This document shows, piece by piece, positions 12,080-19,919 of a stretch of DNA of 64,000 nucleotides (its first letter is position 1; every line of letters starts with the position of its first letter). Under the pieces are notes generated by a model, which was not told the origin of the DNA, did not search any database, and was given only the letters and a program-made list of their open reading frames with translations. This DNA comes from Clostridiales bacterium (GTDB lineage: Bacteria; Bacillota; Clostridia; Christensenellales; Pumilibacteraceae): positions 171,217-235,216 of the forward strand of contig JAIDCZ010000014.1 of assembly GCA_029055565.1 (NCBI GenBank), in the 5' to 3' direction. The translations under genes were made by a program, and so were the position numbers.

Positions 12080-13513
12080 CTACTTTTTGAACAGCTTGGA
12101 GAATACCGATTTTTTGGGCGTCGTAGTAGTGGTAGTGGTAATCGGCTTGGCGGTAGCGGGTTTAGCCGTAGCGGGCTTTGCCTCGCTTGCCGCCGGCTTG
12201 GTTGCCGTCGCCCTTGCCGGGGTGGGCGTCGCCTTTACTTCCGGCTTGACGGTAACCGGTTTGGCGGCCGGTTTTGCTACCGGTTTGGCAATCGGTTTTA
12301 CTTCGCTTGCCGGAGTCGACTTGGCGGTAGGCGTAGTCGCTCTTGCCGGCGTAGGCTTAACCTCCGGCTTAGCCGTAGGCGTCTTGGCCGCGGGTTTGGC
12401 CGGGGTAGCGGCCGGTGCCGGCTCCGCCGGTTTTTCGGTAGTAACGCCGGTAGCCGTTCTGGGAATGACCGATTTTTTGGGCGTAGCGGGCGGCGGGGTA
12501 GTGGCGGTCGCAACAGTCTTGCGCGGTGCGCGGGGATTGTACAATCCGTTAATCATTTGTTGAACGTCTTGATACCGCTTTTTTCTGTCTACGGCTAGCG
12601 CTTTCATAAGCGCGTTTTCCACGCCCGCGTCGATGGCAATGCCCATTTCGGACGGTCGCTTAATGGCTTCCTTGCCCATCATTATGCGAATGGACTCGGG
12701 CGGAAGCACGCCTGTTATTGCAAAGTATAGGGTAACGCCCAGCGCGTACACGTCCGTCCAAGGGCCTTGCTCGCCGTGGGTGTCGTACTGCTCGGGCGGG
12801 GCGAAGCCTTGCTTAAGGACTATGGACAGCGATCTGCCGTCGGGGTTGGAGTATTTGGACGCGCCGAAGTCGATCAGCTTGACCTCGTTGTATTTGGTTA
12901 TAAGAATGTTGTCGGGGGAAATATCGCGGTGGATAAGCCCGATTTTGTGGACTTGGGTAAGCGAGTCCATGACGGGGCGCATAATGGTAAGGATCTCTTC
13001 AACGCCAACTTTGCCGCCGCGGCGCTGAAGGTATTTTTTCAGCGACACGCCGTCCAAGAATTCCATAACTATATATGCGGTGCCGTTGGCGGAAAAGAAG
13101 TCGCGAACGTTTACCACGCCGTTAAGGTTCTTTATTTTGGCGAGCGCGCGAGCTTCCTCGACAAACCGTTTAAGGCCGCGGTTGCTTGCCGCTTGGTTCT
13201 GCTTGGAGTTGATTATTACTTGGTTGTTGCCCGCAACGCGCGTTACGTAGCCGGAAGGGAAGTATTCCTTGACGGCAACCTTAATGCCTTGCTGCAAGTC
13301 CCAACCCAAATACGTAATGCCAAAGCCGCCCTCGCCGAGCGCCTTGCCTATAAGGTATCTGTTTTGCGGGCCTATTACCGAACGTTGGGGTAGGTGGTGG
13401 GGCGGCGACGGCACGTCGTCCGCCTTGTGGTGACAGTTCATGCACACGCGGTCTGTGTCGAGATCGCCAAAGCAATACAGACATATATTCTTGTTGGTGC
13501 GAATTCTTGCCAT
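12080..13513 (-). CDS. Ser/Thr protein kinase with N-terminal zinc-ribbon-like motif and P/A/T/K-rich C-terminal tail
   Basis: CLYCFGD..CMNCHH; GEGGFGITYLG; HRDISPDNILIT; DFGASKY; low-complexity tail ending PKKSVFSKLFKK. Confidence 0.93.
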   Translation of the reverse strand: MARIRTNKNICLYCFGDLDTDRVCMNCHHKADDVPSPPHHLPQRSVIGPQNRYLIGKALGEGGFGITYLGWDLQQGIKVAVKEYFPSGYVTRVAGNNQVIINSKQNQAASNRGLKRFVEEARALAKIKNLNGVVNVRDFFSANGTAYIVMEFLDGVSLKKYLQRRGGKVGVEEILTIMRPVMDSLTQVHKIGLIHRDISPDNILITKYNEVKLIDFGASKYSNPDGRSLSIVLKQGFAPPEQYDTHGEQGPWTDVYALGVTLYFAITGVLPPESIRIMMGKEAIKRPSEMGIAIDAGVENALMKALAVDRKKRYQDVQQMINGLYNPRAPRKTVATATTPPPATPKKSVIPRTATGVTTEKPAEPAPAATPAKPAAKTPTAKPEVKPTPARATTPTAKSTPASEVKPIAKPVAKPAAKPVTVKPEVKATPTPARATATKPAASEAKPATAKPATAKPITTTTTTTPKKSVFSKLFKK

Positions 13514-13519
13514 GTGTCG

Positions 13520-14272
13520 TTATCCTTCTTTTACCATAGCAACGATTGCCGAATAGTTGTCGTTATACTTGGTTACGCGGGAGAGTAGGCGTTGCTCCAT
13601 CTTGGCCAACGCTTCCTCGGGCGTAGCGGAGGATTGCAAATCCTCCTCCATTTCCTCCTCGTACACGTACTCCCAAAATCCGTCCGAGCAGAGTATAAAC
13701 GCGTCGCCGGCTTGGAGCGGGCTGTTGTAAATATCGCAGTCGGGTGGAATGTAATAGTCCGAGCCGAGCACGCGCGTCAGCTTGTTTTGGTCCTTGTCCG
13801 ACCGAATATCGCGCAGCGGAATCTTGCCCATTTCCACCGAAATCTGCGATAGGGAATGGTCCTTGGTCTGGAAGTGCAGACGATTGTTCTTGAAAAAGTA
13901 CACGCGCGTATCGCCTATGTGCGAAATTACCGTCGAGTTAAAGTCGGTAGTTACGCACGCGACGGTGGTGCAAGAGGAGCGGATTTTGGCGTTGCGCTCC
14001 TTTTCGTCGACGACGCGGTTGTGCGCCGACTGAATATAGCTCTGGCAATATTCGGGCTTAACCGCGCGTTCGGGGTCGACTTGCTTTACTTGCGAGTACG
14101 CGTCGATAATATGCGTGGCGCATGTGCGGCTGGCAACCTCACTGCCGTAGTACGAACCCAAACCGTCGCAAACGACGAGGCACGCGCCGTCGCCCTCTAC
14201 TATTTGATCGAGGTAGTCTTGGTTGTATTCGCGTCCGCCTTGCTTGCAGATAGAACTTGTCAGTAACTTCAT
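13520..14272 (-). CDS. PP2C-family Ser/Thr phosphatase
   Basis: VVCDGLGSYYGSEVAS, GDTRVYFFKN, LCSDGFWEYV motifs; start at MKLLTSS (GGAG SD) preferred over the longer ORF start at 14353. Confidence 0.9.
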   Translation of the reverse strand: MKLLTSSICKQGGREYNQDYLDQIVEGDGACLVVCDGLGSYYGSEVASRTCATHIIDAYSQVKQVDPERAVKPEYCQSYIQSAHNRVVDEKERNAKIRSSCTTVACVTTDFNSTVISHIGDTRVYFFKNNRLHFQTKDHSLSQISVEMGKIPLRDIRSDKDQNKLTRVLGSDYYIPPDCDIYNSPLQAGDAFILCSDGFWEYVYEEEMEEDLQSSATPEEALAKMEQRLLSRVTKYNDNYSAIVAMVKEG

Positions 14273-14435
14273 AATTACTCCGTAGTGCGGTGTATACTTA
14301 CATGTATACTTATACACATAATGCATTATACAACAATAAAGTGATATAGTCAAGAGAGTTTTAAAAATAATTCGGAATTATGAATTCGGAATTGTGAATT
14401 TTAGCGGCGTTGCAAGGTAAACGACGTAATATTTA

Positions 14436-14464
14436 TTGACAATACCGGTCAAATAAATTATACT
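14436..14464 (+). promoter_or_regulatory. Sigma-A-type promoter
   Basis: TTGACA-N17-TATACT upstream of the 14489 ORF. Confidence 0.75.
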
Positions 14465-14488
14465 TATATTAGTAACAAGGAGCTACGA

Positions 14489-14788
14489 ATGAACAAAGAA
14501 TTATTACAGCACCTTATAACGTGCGGGTACGCCGACGACGCGGGCATTGCCGCCGAGGTAGTGGGCGAGGGCGGCAAGCCGTATTTGCTTTGCGTAAACG
14601 GCGAAATAGTCACGCTTGCGCAAGACCGTATGCAAAAGGTGTTTTCCGATTCCATAGACAAATTGCACGACCTAAAGGTTATCGGCACGTTCGGCAAAAA
14701 GGTGTGCTTTACGCACGACGGCACGAGCTATGCGCTCAAAGTAAAGGGCGGCAAAACGCTCGTCGAGTATTTTAAGCTAATAGTTTAA
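14489..14788 (+). CDS. Small hypothetical protein
   Basis: 99-aa ORF, AAGGAG SD, consensus promoter upstream. Confidence 0.65.
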   Translation: MNKELLQHLITCGYADDAGIAAEVVGEGGKPYLLCVNGEIVTLAQDRMQKVFSDSIDKLHDLKVIGTFGKKVCFTHDGTSYALKVKGGKTLVEYFKLIV

Positions 14789-14807
14789 TCAATTCGGAAT
14801 TATAAAT

Positions 14808-14938
14808 AAGGTTGAGATTCTTCGGCGGGCAGAAAATGCTCGGAATACCTTCGGTGCTTCGTAGGACAAACATGCTGTACTGCTAAAATTTCTTTTGTCA
14901 TTCTGAACAAGCGAAGCGCAGTGAAGAATCTCATCCTT
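14808..14938. repeat. Intergenic MITE-like repeat, family B (AAGGTTGAGATTCTTC termini)
   Basis: Terminal inverted repeats AAGGTTGAGATTCTTC / GAAGAATCTCATCCTT, flanked by AATTCNNAATT arrays. Confidence 0.75.
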
Positions 14939-15002
14939 AATGCGGCGTTGCCGCCACAATTCCTAATTCCTAATTCCGAATTCATAATTAACTCAGAGGT
15001 GC

Positions 15003-18000
15003 ATTATCAAACGCATTTATAACGCAAATTCCACGGCCGATGAGCTTTTCGAGCAGGCGGCGACGATAGAACCCGAACGAATGGCAGACGGCTTTTCGCA
15101 AAAATCGTACGCTCAGCTTTCGGCGTTCTACAAGGAGCAGAGGTTTGCAATGAGCTTTGACGACCTCGTGTTCGTGCAGTCGTATTTTCGCGGCCAGCGT
15201 CGGGAGCCGACGTACACGGAGCTTAAGGTTATAGACGCGTACTGGTCGGAGCGTTGCCGCCACACCACTTTTACGACGGCGCTAAAGACCAAAATCAAAT
15301 CGGACAATCCGCACGTGGCGCAAGCGTACGCCGACTATACCGAGCTGTTCAATTCTCTGTACGACGGTCGGCCGGACAAGTATCCGTCGCTTGCCGACGT
15401 GTCGACTATCGGCGTCAAGGTTCTGCGCGAAAAGTGCCTCGCGCCGAACGTGGAAGCTTTGGACTCAAACGCATACGCCGTCAAGCAAGATATAGTAAAG
15501 CGCGACGGCACCGTCGAGCCGTGGTATATCCTTGCCAAAACGGCGGCCGACCAATACGATATTGCTAATACCGAATGCGGCGCGGAAAGCTTTACTGCCG
15601 CCGCGCTCGGCGCGATTTCCGACAAAGCGTACGCGTATCAAGCAGTGCGCGTAAGCGCCGGTGCGGAAGTGAATACTTCGTCGGCCTACGAATATGCGAA
15701 GTACGCCGAGCAAGCGGGCGTGCCGGTAGGCGAAGCGCGGCAGTACTGTAACGCCGACTACGGCGCACGGCACCGTCAAGCTAGCCTCGTAGTGGGCGGC
15801 GTTGCACAGTCGCAAGCGGCGAGTAACACGCCGACGGCGGGCGATCTCGTGGTGCTTATAGGCGACGTCGAATGCGGCGGCGACGAGCTGTACAAGCTTC
15901 GGCGGCTCGTAAGAAACGCCGAGTTTACGAGGCTGATAAAGCGCAGTAAACCTTGCGGCATGAGCGGCGTTGCCGTGGCGGCGGGCACGCTGTTTGCGGG
16001 CGTGGATATTGAGCTGACTTCTATACCCAATGCGCGTATTGCTCACCGTGCGGCCGAGCTTGCCGTATGGGCGGGCGGGGAGCGAATAGTCGCGGTAATC
16101 GACACCGGCGATTTAGACGCCGTTGCCGAGCTGTGCCGCGGCGAAAATTGCAGTGTGACGGCCGTAGGCAAAATCACCGACAAAGACAGACTGCGTATGT
16201 ACCAAAGCGGCAATATGATAGTCGATTTGGAGCGCAGATTTTTGGATAGCAACGGCGTGCGCCAAGACGCCGCCGCGCATGTAAAGGAGCGCAAAACCGC
16301 TTATTTCGGGTCGATAGACCGCAAGCATGCGGCAATGCACGCCAAGGGCGATTACGCTACGCTTATGTGCGAAATATTAAGCGACCCCAACGTGCGCTCG
16401 CAAAAGCGCGTTACGGAAGCGTACGACAGCACGGTTGGCGGCGGTAGCGTGTTTACTGCGCTGGGCGGCAAAAAACAGCTTACGCCTACCGAGGTTGCGG
16501 CAATGAAAATCCCAGCCGATACCGATATGTGCACGGTGTGCGCGCACGGCCTTTCGGCGGTGCTTGAGGAGTCGCCGTTTATCGGCGGTATGTATTCGGT
16601 TATACTGGCGGTGGAAAAGCTGGCGGCAGCCGGCGTTAGGCTCGATCACATATATATTGCGTTGCAACACTTTTTCGGGCGCAACGCCGACGGCGAAAAG
16701 TGGGGCGAGCAAATGAGTGCGGCGCTCGGTGCGCTTACCGCCCAGCTGAACCTTAAACGCGCGGTAATCGGCGTTGACGATTGCATAGCGGATACCGTGG
16801 GCAAGAGTGAGCCTACGACGCTTGCGGCGTTTGGTATCGGCATATCCGACAGCGCGGTAATCGTGGATAATACGTTCAAGGCCAAGGGCGAGCGCGTGTA
16901 TCGTTATAGGCTTAAACGCGACGAGTACGGCGTGCCCGACTTTGAAAACCTTTGCGACTTTTTGATGTTGTTAGCCGGCGAAATAGGTAGGCAGAACGTA
17001 ACCACGGCGGCGGTAGTAGAGCGCGGCGGCGCGGCGGCAACCGTCGCAAAATCGTGCTTCGGCAACGGTTTGGGTTTTGCGTTCGCTTCCACGGACAGAA
17101 GCTTGTTCGAGGAGAGCGAGGGCGATATAATTTTCGGTGCGCGCACCGGTGACGACTTTTTCGGCTACGACCTCGACTTTTTGGGTATGACTACCGCAGA
17201 GCCGGACTTTCTGTTCGGCGCGAGCATAACGCAGACCGCGGACGGCACAGACGTTGTGTACGACGGCAAAAAGGTGGACGGCGCAAAACTGCTTAACGCG
17301 TTTATCTGCGCGCAAGATAGCATGGCGGCTACGGCAATGCCGACGATTGCGGCACAGACCGCGACTGACAATGCCGGCATTGAGGTTCAAAACGCCGACT
17401 ACGCCGGCAAGGGCGCAAAACGCAAACGTTCCAAGTCCAAGCCGCAAAACGGTGTAAAGGTTTTAATTCCGGTATGCGGCGGAAACGGCGAAACGGAAAC
17501 GGCAAGGCGGTTTGAAAAGGCGGGCGCGCAAGTGCGAATATTCGTCGTGAACGACCGCGACAAAAACGAGCTTGAGCGTAGCGTAAAGGCTTTGGCGACG
17601 GCGATTAAGGAAAGCAATATCTTGGCGTTGCCGAGCGGCGGCCGCGATATGGCGGAGTTGCTTACGAACTCCGCAGTCGCCGAGGCGGTGGAGAATATGC
17701 TGTACAAGCGCGACGGACTTGCTATTGGCTTCGGCGGCGGGTTCGAGGCGCTTATTCGGTGCGGACTGTTGCCGAGCGGGCATATACACGCGCCCGATAA
17801 AACCGACCCTATGCTTACGTTTGACAGTATAGACAGACCTGTGTCTACGCTTACTGATATACGCGTGTGTTCTACGTTCAGTCCGTGGCTTAAACAGTTA
17901 AAGGTGGGCGATACGTACCAAGTGCCGACGTATTGTACCGGCAAGATTGTAGCGGGTGCCGGCGTTATTGAATCGCTTGTAAAGAACGGACAAATAGCAA

Positions 18001-18191
18001 CGCAGTACTGCGACGGCGACGGCAATACTGCCGTGCTCGCAATAGAGGGCATAGTCAGTCCCGACGGCAGAGTGTTGGGCAAAATGGGTCACAGCGAACG
18101 CACGGGCGAGTTTTTGCTAAAGAACGCCGTGGAGTACTACGCCAAAACCGATATGCGCATTTTCGAGGCGGGAGTTAAGTACTTTAAATAA
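15003..18191 (+). CDS. PurL/FGAM synthase-like protein, apparently catalytically degenerate (putative pseudoenzyme)
   Basis: Colinear with large-type PurL (VIDAYWSERCRHTTF, VYQA-like YAYQAVRV, LIKR, WGEQMSAALGALTAQL, AIEGIVSPDGRVLGKMGHSER, IFEAGVKYF). First ATG is at 15081; homology and SD suggest initiation at ATT 15003 or ATC 15006. Confidence 0.8.
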   Translation: MIKRIYNANSTADELFEQAATIEPERMADGFSQKSYAQLSAFYKEQRFAMSFDDLVFVQSYFRGQRREPTYTELKVIDAYWSERCRHTTFTTALKTKIKSDNPHVAQAYADYTELFNSLYDGRPDKYPSLADVSTIGVKVLREKCLAPNVEALDSNAYAVKQDIVKRDGTVEPWYILAKTAADQYDIANTECGAESFTAAALGAISDKAYAYQAVRVSAGAEVNTSSAYEYAKYAEQAGVPVGEARQYCNADYGARHRQASLVVGGVAQSQAASNTPTAGDLVVLIGDVECGGDELYKLRRLVRNAEFTRLIKRSKPCGMSGVAVAAGTLFAGVDIELTSIPNARIAHRAAELAVWAGGERIVAVIDTGDLDAVAELCRGENCSVTAVGKITDKDRLRMYQSGNMIVDLERRFLDSNGVRQDAAAHVKERKTAYFGSIDRKHAAMHAKGDYATLMCEILSDPNVRSQKRVTEAYDSTVGGGSVFTALGGKKQLTPTEVAAMKIPADTDMCTVCAHGLSAVLEESPFIGGMYSVILAVEKLAAAGVRLDHIYIALQHFFGRNADGEKWGEQMSAALGALTAQLNLKRAVIGVDDCIADTVGKSEPTTLAAFGIGISDSAVIVDNTFKAKGERVYRYRLKRDEYGVPDFENLCDFLMLLAGEIGRQNVTTAAVVERGGAAATVAKSCFGNGLGFAFASTDRSLFEESEGDIIFGARTGDDFFGYDLDFLGMTTAEPDFLFGASITQTADGTDVVYDGKKVDGAKLLNAFICAQDSMAATAMPTIAAQTATDNAGIEVQNADYAGKGAKRKRSKSKPQNGVKVLIPVCGGNGETETARRFEKAGAQVRIFVVNDRDKNELERSVKALATAIKESNILALPSGGRDMAELLTNSAVAEAVENMLYKRDGLAIGFGGGFEALIRCGLLPSGHIHAPDKTDPMLTFDSIDRPVSTLTDIRVCSTFSPWLKQLKVGDTYQVPTYCTGKIVAGAGVIESLVKNGQIATQYCDGDGNTAVLAIEGIVSPDGRVLGKMGHSERTGEFLLKNAVEYYAKTDMRIFEAGVKYFK

Positions 18192-18225
18192 TTAAGAATT
18201 AAGAATGCAGAATTAAGAATTAAAT

Positions 18226-18307
18226 AAGGTTGAATTACTTCGTTACGCTTGGTACGACAATAGAATTCAATTTTATTGTTCTAAACCCAGTCGGTAATCC
18301 CAACCTT
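18226..18307. repeat. MITE-like repeat, family B
   Basis: AAGGTTGAATTACTTC...AATCCCAACCTT ends flanked by AATTAAGAATT repeats. Confidence 0.6.
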
Positions 18308-18315
18308 TTACTTAG

Positions 18316-18344
18316 TTGACAATCGCTATAAAACACTGTATAAT
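18316..18344 (+). promoter_or_regulatory. Consensus sigma-A promoter adjacent to start codon
   Basis: TTGACA (18316-18321), N17, TATAAT (18339-18344), then 7 nt to ATG at 18352. Confidence 0.85.
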
Positions 18345-18351
18345 TGTTGAT

Positions 18352-18948
18352 ATGACCGGATATTTGATAACAGTAATTATTACGGCTATAGTGTCCGTGG
18401 CAATGACGGCGGTGCTGGCGCAAAAGCTGGTTACGCTGATTATGCGGCAGATCAAGCTGTATCATTCAATCACGCTCGTAGAACTGAAAACGCGTAAGAT
18501 TTTCTATTGGGTTTTTGCGGCGGTGATAGGGTTTTTGATTTTTTACGTCATAATGCAGATGGCCGACCCCGAGGCGCCGAGCGTTACCGACTTTTACAAT
18601 CTGTTCGGAGTGGGACGGCTGTACACTAATATCGCGCTTATGTTCGTGCTTATAGTTATGATAGCCGCCGAGGCGTTCGTTATAGTGCTGGGCATTAGCA
18701 AAAACGCGGTCGTAGACAAGGGCGTGTACACCAACTTCGACATGCTGGACTGGCACCAAGTGCGAGATTACATAATTGACGAGCAACGCGGCATACTTGT
18801 ATTAACGTCCAACAAGCACACGTTTGCTTCACTGCGCAACCTCACCACGCCGTTCAAGGTGGCCAAAGCCGACGTTCAAAAGCTCAAGTTTATTCTTAAC
18901 AAAAACAAGAACAAATTTTCGGGCTTCGACGCACATATAAATAATTAA
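18352..18948 (+). CDS. Small membrane protein of unknown function
   Basis: Three hydrophobic helices; ATG at 18352 preferred because the track start (TTG at 18316) is the -35 box. Confidence 0.75.
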   Translation: MTGYLITVIITAIVSVAMTAVLAQKLVTLIMRQIKLYHSITLVELKTRKIFYWVFAAVIGFLIFYVIMQMADPEAPSVTDFYNLFGVGRLYTNIALMFVLIVMIAAEAFVIVLGISKNAVVDKGVYTNFDMLDWHQVRDYIIDEQRGILVLTSNKHTFASLRNLTTPFKVAKADVQKLKFILNKNKNKFSGFDAHINN

Positions 18949-19112
18949 GAATTAAGAATGCAGAATTAAGAATTGGAAAATAGGATTGAATCAATTATAA
19001 TTGCAAATGCGACGGATTTGTTATATCGATAGTAAACTACCGAAAGTAAAAACCACAATTACTACAATTCCGAATTCATAATTCCGAATTCCGAATTAGT
19101 CAGCGGAGCACT

Positions 19113-19679
19113 ATGGCAAAGGACATAGAAAAGTTAATAGAGGAATTCGTCATTCCCGAAATGGAGTATTCGCCGTCCTACGAAAAAAAGGCCAAGGGCA
19201 AAAAGGACAAGAACGCGATTAAGACCGTTACCATTGACGAGATTCCCGAGGTGGTTTTGCCAAAGACCAAAGCGGAGCGGTACGAGGAAGCCAAGGGCAG
19301 ACTCAAGCAAAAAACCTCCGCCGTGTCCCGCCGCACCAAAACCCCCGACGAGCAGTCGGAAACGGCGGCTACCGTTACGCTCAACCCCATAAGCAAAACT
19401 CTTACGCTCAATCCCATAAGCAAAACTCTTACTCGCACCGTTACCAAAACCTTGACTCGCACCGGCAGTACCTTGGAAAGAACGGCCTTGCGCAAGCCGC
19501 CCATCACTTCCGTCAAGCCGGTGGCCGAACCCGTATGGGTGGGGAGTGAGGACGAGCTGGTGCCGTTTGCTTGGCGACTGCCGTTACTTCCCAACATTGC
19601 GCGGCCGTGCAAGTACTACAAGCAAGCCGTGCGCGAGGCTAAGGAATGGCTTTTGCCGGTGCCGAGGGCGGATAAGTAA
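19113..19679 (+). CDS. Hypothetical protein with Thr-rich internal repeat (TLNPISK)
   Basis: GGAG SD; TLNPISKTLTLNPISKTLTRTVTKTLTRTGSTLERT. Confidence 0.65.
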   Translation: MAKDIEKLIEEFVIPEMEYSPSYEKKAKGKKDKNAIKTVTIDEIPEVVLPKTKAERYEEAKGRLKQKTSAVSRRTKTPDEQSETAATVTLNPISKTLTLNPISKTLTRTVTKTLTRTGSTLERTALRKPPITSVKPVAEPVWVGSEDELVPFAWRLPLLPNIARPCKYYKQAVREAKEWLLPVPRADK

Positions 19680-19683
19680 TTAT

Positions 19684-19713
19684 AAAAACTCGCTATAGTT
19701 AGCGAGTTTTTTT
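19684..19713 (+). terminator. Rho-independent terminator
   Basis: AAAACTCGCTA-tagt-TAGCGAGTTTTTTT. Confidence 0.8.
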
Positions 19714-19715
19714 GT

Positions 19716-19850
19716 TGTGATATTTTGCTTGCGCAAAGTGATATGGCTGTTATCACTCGCTGTAAGGCGAATATCACGCGGAGCATACCACTCGCCGTAG
19801 GCGAATATAACTTGCCGCAAGGCAATATAACTGTGCAACGTCGTTGCGTA
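19716..19850. repeat. GTGATAT/ATATCAC-linked hairpin array
   Basis: Successive short inverted repeats separated by GTGATAT, then ATATCAC/ATATAAC (inverted orientation). Confidence 0.7.
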
Positions 19851-19919
19851 ATTTGACGGAAATTGCGCGGACGATAATTATGCGCGCCGCAGTGCTATTA
19901 TATCAGCACGGAGGTTGCT

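Noticed and set aside
12087-12563. Plus-strand hydrophobic ORF (158 aa) opposite the kinase tail
   Set aside because: Val/Gly/Ala-rich hydrophobic translation is the complement of the Lys/Pro/Thr/Ala repeat; no SD or promoter.
14273-14353. Extended N-terminus of the PP2C ORF (MTISLYCCIMHYVYKYTCKYTPHYGVI)
   Set aside because: No SD at the distal start; MKLLTSS has GGAG at good spacing and begins the conserved PP2C fold.
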